From positions 1-12,144 of the forward strand of contig JAIRRK010000074.1 of NCBI GenBank assembly GCA_031256015.1: a DNA stretch of 12,144 nt, in the 5' to 3' direction. This document shows, one piece after another, positions 7,203 through 12,144 of this stretch. The translations under genes and the position numbers were made by a program. The DNA is from Dysgonamonadaceae bacterium. Lineage in GTDB: Bacteria; Bacteroidota; Bacteroidia; Bacteroidales; Azobacteroidaceae. How positions within the stretch are numbered: the stretch's first letter is position 1; the number at the start of each line of letters is the position of its first letter. The notes beneath the pieces were generated by a model, which made no database searches, was not told the origin of the DNA, and saw only the letters and a program-made list of their open reading frames with translations.

Positions 7203-8270
7203 TTATTTAATTCGTTTTCCATTTTCAAAACGGATGATAAAGGCATCTTTGAAATCTTTCAATAAACTTTTTCTTATTTCCGATATTTCATTCCAATCAC
7301 TTGTTTCTCCGTAAGTATATTTATATATTTTGTTTTCTTCGTAATAATCAACATTATATCCTTTGAATTGCAACGAGTTTTCGGGAAGTTTCTTCGAAGA
7401 AGTTAATATTTGCACTTTATAAACCGCTCCGGTTTGCTCGTTTTGTGGAGAAACTTCTTTTTTCTTGTCGCTAATTCCGTTCTTTCTGTCATAATCAGCC
7501 TTATAATGTTTGAAAGCAGTATAGATGGCGTTTGCATAATTTTTCTGCCCCTCCTGACTTAAAAGATAATCTTCGGCTGCCCGATTACTTATAAAATCAA
7601 GTTCAATCAAAACACGAGGCATTGTTGCTCTTGCCAAAACCAAATAACCGGCCTGTTTAACTCCTCTTCCTTTCCACGAAACGCATTTATTCAGTTCTTC
7701 CTGAACAAACGAAGCAAAAGAAATGCTTTGCTCGGCGTATTTATTTTGCATAAATTCGAAAATGATATACGATTCGGAAGAACCGGGATTAAATCCTTCG
7801 TATTTTTCTTCGTAATTATCTTCCAAATAAATAACTTCATTTTCTTTCTTGGCAATTTCAAAATTCTCTTTTGTTCGGGAAACTCCCAAAGTAAAAACTT
7901 CGGGACCTCTCGCTTGAGTTCCGCCCGTTGAATTGGTATGAATGGAAATAAACAAATTCGCTTTATTTTTATTTGCAATGTCGGCTCTTTTGTAAAGCTC
8001 AACGAATACATCTCTCTTCCGGGTATAGACCACTTTTACATCTTCGTGATTCTCCTCCATTAATTTACCTGCCAAAAGGGCTACGGATAAATTAATATTT
8101 TTCTCTTTCCCTTTTCTTCCAATTGCTCCGGGGTCTTTCCCGCCATGTCCGGGATCCAGTACGACTGTAAAAAGATTCTCTTTATTGTCAGCCGATATAA
8201 AAGATAAACAGGAAAAAGACAAAAAGGTTATCAAAATAACAACTTGAACTATTTTTTCTTTCCCCATCAT
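7203..8270 (-). CDS. N-acetylmuramoyl-L-alanine amidase, AmiC type, with SPOR-like C-terminus
   Basis: The 355-residue exported zinc enzyme cleaves the bond between MurNAc and L-Ala in peptidoglycan, as in cell separation. A signal peptide covers about residues 1-27. The Amidase_3 domain (34-257) has its zinc ligands and catalytic residues in place: His42 in DPGHGGKDPGA, Glu56 in KGKEKNINLS, His111 in ISIHTN and Glu223 in LIELDFISN. After a charged linker (258-282) comes a C-terminal region (284-352) beginning VYKVQILTSS that resembles a SPOR peptidoglycan-binding domain. SFSC at 18-21 is not a proper lipobox, because -3 is Ser, so I call it secreted rather than a lipoprotein. Two consecutive ATG codons (8270 and 8267) could start it. 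It precedes the MCE gene and diverges from the HD/lptD unit. Confidence 0.94.
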   Translation of the reverse strand: MMGKEKIVQVVILITFLSFSCLSFISADNKENLFTVVLDPGHGGKDPGAIGRKGKEKNINLSVALLAGKLMEENHEDVKVVYTRKRDVFVELYKRADIANKNKANLFISIHTNSTGGTQARGPEVFTLGVSRTKENFEIAKKENEVIYLEDNYEEKYEGFNPGSSESYIIFEFMQNKYAEQSISFASFVQEELNKCVSWKGRGVKQAGYLVLARATMPRVLIELDFISNRAAEDYLLSQEGQKNYANAIYTAFKHYKADYDRKNGISDKKKEVSPQNEQTGAVYKVQILTSSKKLPENSLQFKGYNVDYYEENKIYKYTYGETSDWNEISEIRKSLLKDFKDAFIIRFENGKRIK

Positions 8271-8293
8271 GATGCATTTTCTTTAATTTGCAG

Positions 8294-8326
8294 CAAAATT
8301 ACATGATTATTTTTAATAATTGCAAT
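8294..8326 (-). promoter_or_regulatory. Promoter for the amidase-MCE unit
   Basis: On the - strand TAATTTTG (8294-8301) matches the Bacteroidetes -7 element TAnnTTTG. ATTG (8323-8326) serves as the -33 element, 21 bases upstream. The predicted start of transcription is roughly 15-20 bases before the amidase ATG. Confidence 0.55.
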
Positions 8327-8344
8327 ATCTTAACCTTTTTCCTG

Positions 8345-8368
8345 TCTCAACTTTCAATAACATTGAGA
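8345..8368. promoter_or_regulatory. Dyad overlapping the -33 element of the HD/lptD promoter
   Basis: TCTCAA (8345-8350) and TTGAGA (8363-8368) are perfect inverted half-sites separated by 12 bases. The right half-site covers the -33 TTG of the rightward promoter. The layout would suit a dimeric regulator of the divergent region, but a 6-base dyad can occur by chance. Confidence 0.3.
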
Positions 8369-8395
8369 GATAGTTTCAGATTATTTTTATCTTTG
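8362..8395 (+). promoter_or_regulatory. Promoter for the HD-domain gene and lptD
   Basis: TATCTTTG (8388-8395) is a full match to the Bacteroidetes -7 element TAnnTTTG. ATTG (8362-8365) lies 22 bases upstream as the -33 element. The ATG of the HD gene is 19 bases downstream of the -7 box, so the leader is short. This is the clearest promoter in the window. Confidence 0.65.
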
Positions 8396-8414
8396 CGGTC
8401 ACAAAGAAATTGAA

Positions 8415-8948
8415 ATGGATCCGATCGAAATTATAAATAAATATTACGAAAACGGAATGCCCCTTCGCGGTATTTTGTTGACACACAGTTTATCGGTTGC
8501 CAATAAATCTCTTGAAATTATAAAAATACATCCGGAATGGACTATCGATAAAGATTTTATTTACGAGGCAGCTCTTTTGCATGACATCGGAATTTTCAAA
8601 ACATACGCTCCGTCTATACATTGTTTTGGGAAATATCCTTACATTTGTCATGGTTACTTAGGAGCCGAACTTTTGAATGAAGAGGGTTATCGAAAGCATG
8701 CTCTTGTTTGTGAAAGACATACCGGATCGGGATTGACAAAAGAGGATGTGAAATTGTTGCCGCTTCCTTATAAAGATATGCTGCCGGAGTCGTTAGAAGA
8801 AAAATTAATTTGTTTTGCGGATAAATTTTATTCCAAATCGAATTTGAACGAAACAAAAAGCATCGACCAAATCCGTAAAAATTTATCCAAATATGGAGAA
8901 GATTCATTGACGCGATTCGACGATTTAGTGAAATTATTTTTAGGCTGA
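8415..8948 (+). CDS. HDIG-type HD-domain phosphohydrolase
   Basis: The 177-residue cytosolic protein is made almost entirely of an HD domain. It shows His24 in LLTHSLSVA, the exact HDIG motif (56-59) in ALLHDIGIF, His79 in ICHGYLGAELL, His102 in ERHTG, and Asp136 in CFADKFYSK. These are the metal-binding residues expected of an active enzyme. HD proteins hydrolyse phosphate esters, often of nucleotides; the substrate here cannot be read from the sequence. It begins just after a strong promoter, and lptD follows 7 bases after its stop. It is therefore probably the first gene of an lptD transcript, placed between the divergent amidase and lptD. It lacks a RelA-type synthetase domain, an HD-GYP motif and membrane segments. 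Confidence 0.88.
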   Translation: MDPIEIINKYYENGMPLRGILLTHSLSVANKSLEIIKIHPEWTIDKDFIYEAALLHDIGIFKTYAPSIHCFGKYPYICHGYLGAELLNEEGYRKHALVCERHTGSGLTKEDVKLLPLPYKDMLPESLEEKLICFADKFYSKSNLNETKSIDQIRKNLSKYGEDSLTRFDDLVKLFLG

Positions 8949-8955
8949 TTGATAA

Positions 8956-11736
8956 ATGATAATAAAGAAATCTCATCTTTTAATATGTTTCTTACTGATA
9001 AGTGTTTTCTCAGGAAAAATCTTATCGGCTCAAGACGATATTTCTTCTTCCGGGCTTTCTTCGGATTCTCTGCTTATCAACAGGGATTCGATTCTGACAG
9101 TTACCGATTCTATCGGTTTGTCAACGGATTCCATTGCCTTACAAACCGATTCCGTTGCTCCTGCCAAATCGAATACAATTGATGCTCCCGTGCTTTACAA
9201 CGCTCAGGATTCGATGGTCATGACCATGGATAGCCGTAATATGATTTTTTTATATGGCGATGCTTCAATCGATTATTCGGGTATGAACTTAACCGGTGCG
9301 TACATCGAAGTAGACGCCGACAGCAGCATGATGTACTCCACTTTTGTCGTAGATTCGATTGAAAACGAATCAGGTTATCCGGTTTTCAGGGAAGGCGGTA
9401 TGGAATATGAAATGAAAAAGACCCGTTACAATTTCAAAACGAAGAAAATGTTCATCACTGATGTAATCACTCAACAAGGAGAAGGATATATTACTTCCGG
9501 GAAAACAAAAAAAATGGATAATAACGATCTTTACATGGAAGATGGAAAATATACAACCTGCGAAGAGCACGATCATCCTCATTTTTATCTGCAATTAACG
9601 AAGGCGAAAGTGCAGCCCGGAAAACGAGTGATTGCCGGGCCTTCTTATCTGGTTGTGGAGGATGTTCCTTTGCCAATCGCAATCCCTTTCGGATTTTTTC
9701 CTTTCACGAAGAATTATTCTTCCGGAATATTAATGCCTACTTACGGCGACGAATTAACCCGAGGGTTCTCGCTACAGGGAGGAGGATATTATTTTGCATT
9801 TAACGACTATGTCGATTTGGCTCTTACGGGAGAAGTTTTCACAAAAGGCTCATGGGGATTGGATGCGCGTTCTTCTTACCGAAAAAGATATAAATTCAAC
9901 GGAAATCTGCATGCAAGTTACAGAGTCACAAAAATGGGAGAAAATAAATTAGATCCCGATTACGACATAAAAAAAGATTTTCAAGTACGTTGGTCCCACA
10001 GTCAAGATCCTAAAGCCAATCCGTTTCACAACTTTTCGGCAAGTGTTAATTTTGCCACGGCTACCTATTCCAGAAATGACATCGGAAGCTTGTATTCCGG
10101 ACAATCAACCGAAAATTCAAAAGGCTCGAGTGTGAATTACAGCTTCAGGCCTCCCAATAGTCCCTTTTCATTTACGGCCTCAGGGAGCATTACCCAAGAA
10201 ACAAAAAACGAAAGAATATCTGTTTCGTTTCCGAATATAACAATCTCGATGCGGGAAATTTATCCTTTCCAAAGAAAAGAAGTAATCGGAAATCCGAAAT
10301 GGTATGAAAATGTTCGTTTGAGTTATTCCGGAATCTTTTCAAACAGTATCTCTGCAAAAGAAGCCGACATTATGCATAAAAATATAATCAAGGATTGGAA
10401 AAACGGAATGAAACATGAAATTCCGATCAGTGCTTCTTTCAATTTGTTTAAGAATATTGCTTTAACTGCCCGCGTGAATTATACCGAACGATGGTACACA
10501 AGTGCCATTGATCAACGATATAATCCGAGTACAAATGCTTTGGCTCCGGCAGATACAACTTACGGTTTTTATCGAATATATAATTATTCGTTCAGTGCAG
10601 GGCTGAATACAAAATTATACGGAATGTACAAACCTTGGGGAATTTGGGGTGATTGGGCAAAGAAAACCGTAATCAGGCATGTGATAACTCCCGGTATTTC
10701 TTTTAGCGGTGCTCCCGATTTTGGAAATGAACGGTACGGATACTGGAAAGAAAGAACTTATATAAATAACAGCGGGGAAGTTGAAACCAAGTATTTTTCT
10801 CCATTCAGTCATCATATCTACAATGTTCCGGCGATGGGAAAGCAAGGAACAATGAGTTTTTCTTTGGACAATAATTTGGAAATGAAAATTCCGGTCGCCG
10901 ACACGGACTCTACCCGAAAAGTAACCTTGGTCGATCAATTTAGGGTATCTTCCGGATATAATTTCTTAAGAGATTCGTTAAACTGGGACAATATAAGTGC
11001 CAATCTTCGACTTAAATTCGGACGTGCTTATACTTTGTCGCTTCAAGGACAATTTGATGTTTACCGATATAATGAAAACGGAAACAGAATTAATAAGACC
11101 CGTTTTGAATCGGGGAAAGGCTTAGGCCGCTTAATATCTACGGCAACCAGTTTCTCTTATACTTTCAACAACGATACATTCAAGAAGCTGTTTTCCCGAA
11201 ATAAAACAGATGAAACCGAAACTTCCGGTGAAGAAGATGATCCGGACCGAACCGAAGCTAAATTGGAGGCCGAATCGGGTGAAAATAGAACGGAGCAACG
11301 AACCTCCCTGCGACAATCCCCAAAAAGAGACGATAACGAATACGACGCCGACGGCTATTTTTTGTCGACGATTCCTTGGAGTTTAAGTTTCAATTACTCC
11401 CTCTCTGTGGGATATGACCGACAAAATTTCGATAAAGTACGATGTGAATATCCTTATGCGATAAGTCAGTCATTAGGAGTCAATGGAAATATTAGTCCGA
11501 CCAAAAACTGGAGTCTCAATTTTGGTACCGATTTCAATTTCGACACAAAGAAATTCACTACCATGCGATGTTCCATTACCCGGCAAATGCACTGCTGGCA
11601 AATGTCGGCCAATTTTATTCCGGTTGGCCCTTATCAGTCGTACTATTTTACGATTGCGGTAAGTTCCTCTCTGTTACAAGACTTGAAATATAATCAAAGC
11701 AGCAATTACCGAGATTCCAAAAGTTGGGGAAGATAG
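8956..11736 (+). CDS. lptD: LPS-assembly protein LptD, Bacteroidetes type
   Basis: The 926-residue outer-membrane protein inserts lipopolysaccharide into the outer leaflet. A signal peptide (about 1-25, ending LSAQ) is followed by a Ser/Asp-rich linker (26-75) with heptad repeats. An OstA-like N-terminal beta domain follows (about 78-235), with the conserved PIAIPFGFFPF stretch at 240-250. A long barrel of alternating aromatic strands fills the rest, ending in the typical WGR terminus. Residues 749-799 are a highly charged, low-complexity segment (Glu, Asp, Arg, Lys), probably a loop. The length fits Bacteroidetes LptD. It is divergent from the amidase gene and cotranscribed with the HD gene. 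The start at 8956 gives a good signal peptide. A shorter overlapping frame from 8949 is a shadow. Confidence 0.92.
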   Translation: MIIKKSHLLICFLLISVFSGKILSAQDDISSSGLSSDSLLINRDSILTVTDSIGLSTDSIALQTDSVAPAKSNTIDAPVLYNAQDSMVMTMDSRNMIFLYGDASIDYSGMNLTGAYIEVDADSSMMYSTFVVDSIENESGYPVFREGGMEYEMKKTRYNFKTKKMFITDVITQQGEGYITSGKTKKMDNNDLYMEDGKYTTCEEHDHPHFYLQLTKAKVQPGKRVIAGPSYLVVEDVPLPIAIPFGFFPFTKNYSSGILMPTYGDELTRGFSLQGGGYYFAFNDYVDLALTGEVFTKGSWGLDARSSYRKRYKFNGNLHASYRVTKMGENKLDPDYDIKKDFQVRWSHSQDPKANPFHNFSASVNFATATYSRNDIGSLYSGQSTENSKGSSVNYSFRPPNSPFSFTASGSITQETKNERISVSFPNITISMREIYPFQRKEVIGNPKWYENVRLSYSGIFSNSISAKEADIMHKNIIKDWKNGMKHEIPISASFNLFKNIALTARVNYTERWYTSAIDQRYNPSTNALAPADTTYGFYRIYNYSFSAGLNTKLYGMYKPWGIWGDWAKKTVIRHVITPGISFSGAPDFGNERYGYWKERTYINNSGEVETKYFSPFSHHIYNVPAMGKQGTMSFSLDNNLEMKIPVADTDSTRKVTLVDQFRVSSGYNFLRDSLNWDNISANLRLKFGRAYTLSLQGQFDVYRYNENGNRINKTRFESGKGLGRLISTATSFSYTFNNDTFKKLFSRNKTDETETSGEEDDPDRTEAKLEAESGENRTEQRTSLRQSPKRDDNEYDADGYFLSTIPWSLSFNYSLSVGYDRQNFDKVRCEYPYAISQSLGVNGNISPTKNWSLNFGTDFNFDTKKFTTMRCSITRQMHCWQMSANFIPVGPYQSYYFTIAVSSSLLQDLKYNQSSNYRDSKSWGR
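9058..9165 (+). repeat. Degenerate heptad repeats in the LptD linker
   Basis: Residues 35-70 of LptD repeat a unit of seven (once eight) residues around Asp-Ser: SSDSLLI, NRDSILTV, TDSIGLS, TDSIALQ, TDSVAPA. The last three units are also similar in DNA, 21 bases each (9103-9165), which suggests tandem duplication. The segment lies directly after the signal peptide, in the periplasmic linker before the OstA-like domain. Confidence 0.7.
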
Positions 11737-11737
11737 T

Positions 11738-11812
11738 TTGACTTCTATTTTAGTTCGCATAAGGTTTATCGGACAAATGATAATTGCTTTATGTGAAGTT
11801 CAAACGGTCAAT
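11738..11812. repeat. Long imperfect palindrome after lptD
   Basis: An outer TTGAC...GTCAA pair (11738-11742 and 11808-11812) encloses an inner stem, 11754-11764 with 11787-11797, of 11 pairs including two G-T pairs. It begins 2 bases after the lptD stop. It has no T-run, so it is at best a weak or factor-dependent transcript end for lptD. The whole gap from 11737 to 11951 contains no convincing gene. Confidence 0.35.
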
Positions 11813-11815
11813 TAC

Positions 11816-11847
11816 AAAAAACTGTCTTTAGCTTTTGAAACGACAGT
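11816..11847 (-). terminator. Intrinsic terminator for the minus-strand gene at the right edge
   Basis: On the - strand ACTGTC and GACAGT form a perfect 6-base stem (11842-11847 with 11821-11826), extended by three A-U pairs past a bulge. Six T follow directly. It lies about 105 bases after the stop of the winged-helix gene. Confidence 0.6.
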
Positions 11848-11951
11848 GGAGTCGGCTTCTAACTTACGGCGAATACAACGATTTTTTCTTCAAAATTAAT
11901 CACTATTGAATATCAGCAATTTACTGTTTTATGTCGCAAATATGGTACAAA

Positions 11952-12144
11952 TCAATCCGGTTTTATGATTACCCATTTACCGCCTTTGTCAGCACCTTCG
12001 CGGCGGATAATGCCTTTGGATTTTAATTTGGAAATATTTACTCTGATATTGTCAGAGGTAATACCTACTATTTTAGATAATTCTTCAGAAGTAACATAAG
12101 GATTACTAATGATATTTTCAATTATTTTCTTCTGGTTATTAGTC
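11952..12144 (-). CDS. 3' end of a gene encoding a C-terminal winged-helix domain protein
   Basis: The - strand frame is open from the window edge to a TGA at 11952-11954 and encodes 63 visible residues. They form a winged helix-turn-helix: a first helix NQKKIIENIISNP, then VTSEELSKIVGIT (helix 2) and SDNIRVNISKLKSKGIIRR (recognition helix). A wing with GADKGGKWVIIKPD ends the protein. Such domains close several kinds of proteins, for example those with an AlbA_2 (Schlafen-like) N-terminal domain and some Fic proteins, as well as small regulators. The N-terminal part is outside the window, so the function is undecided. No in-frame Met is visible, so the gene continues beyond 12144. It converges on lptD and is followed by a good terminator. 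Confidence 0.75.
   Translation of the reverse strand, partial: TNNQKKIIENIISNPYVTSEELSKIVGITSDNIRVNISKLKSKGIIRREGADKGGKWVIIKPD

Noticed and set aside
8208..8270. Lipoprotein signal in the amidase
   Set aside because: The Cys at residue 21 is preceded by SFS, with Ser at -3 instead of Leu or a similar residue, so the lipobox is not met.
11737..11951. Small gene or insertion-sequence remnant after lptD
   Set aside because: No frame of useful length or recognisable protein is present; inverted repeats there are better explained as transcript-end structures.

Overview
The window is a stretch of ordinary chromosome from a member of the Bacteroidetes, most likely the order Bacteroidales. Three things point there. 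The gene families are typical: a Na+-NQR operon, a large Bacteroidetes-style LptD, an AmiC-type amidase with a C-terminal SPOR-like region, and an MCE protein. Most genes lack a Shine-Dalgarno sequence and have A/T-rich leaders. The best promoters have the Bacteroidetes form, TAnnTTTG at -7 with a TTG-type element at -33. I see no rRNA, tRNA, CRISPR array, insertion sequence, integrase or phage gene, and no convincing new multi-gene system.

Region 1 (1-3900, + strand): the 3' part of nqrB followed by complete nqrC, nqrD, nqrE and nqrF, tightly packed. They encode most of the Na+-pumping NADH:quinone oxidoreductase. NqrF takes electrons from NADH through FAD and a 2Fe-2S centre. Cysteines in NqrD and NqrE hold the intramembrane iron centre. 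NqrC and NqrB carry covalent FMN on threonines, and both attachment motifs are visible. A strong hairpin follows nqrF, then a small Imm33/DUF2185-family gene (3977-4312).

Region 2 (4313-8270, mainly - strand): a hairpin-rich convergent gap, then dnaA, the replication initiator, with an AT-rich upstream region of about 380 bases that holds a promoter candidate and leader hairpins. Upstream of that on the same strand lies a two-gene unit, amidase then MCE protein, 8 bases apart. Both proteins act on the cell envelope.

Region 3 (8271-11736): a divergent promoter region of about 145 bases. To the left it drives the amidase. To the right it drives an HDIG-type HD-domain protein and, 7 bases after it, lptD, the outer-membrane LPS-assembly protein. 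Peptidoglycan hydrolysis, lipid transport and LPS export therefore share one regulatory region.

Region 4 (11737-12144): a convergent gap with a good minus-strand terminator, then the 3' end of a minus-strand gene whose product ends in a winged-helix domain. The rest of that gene is outside the window.

The points most worth a second look are regulatory or structural: the hairpin after nqrF, the folded dnaA leader, the dyad over the -33 element of the HD/lptD promoter, the HD gene placed before lptD, the heptad repeats in the LptD N-terminus, and the cut-off gene at the right edge.
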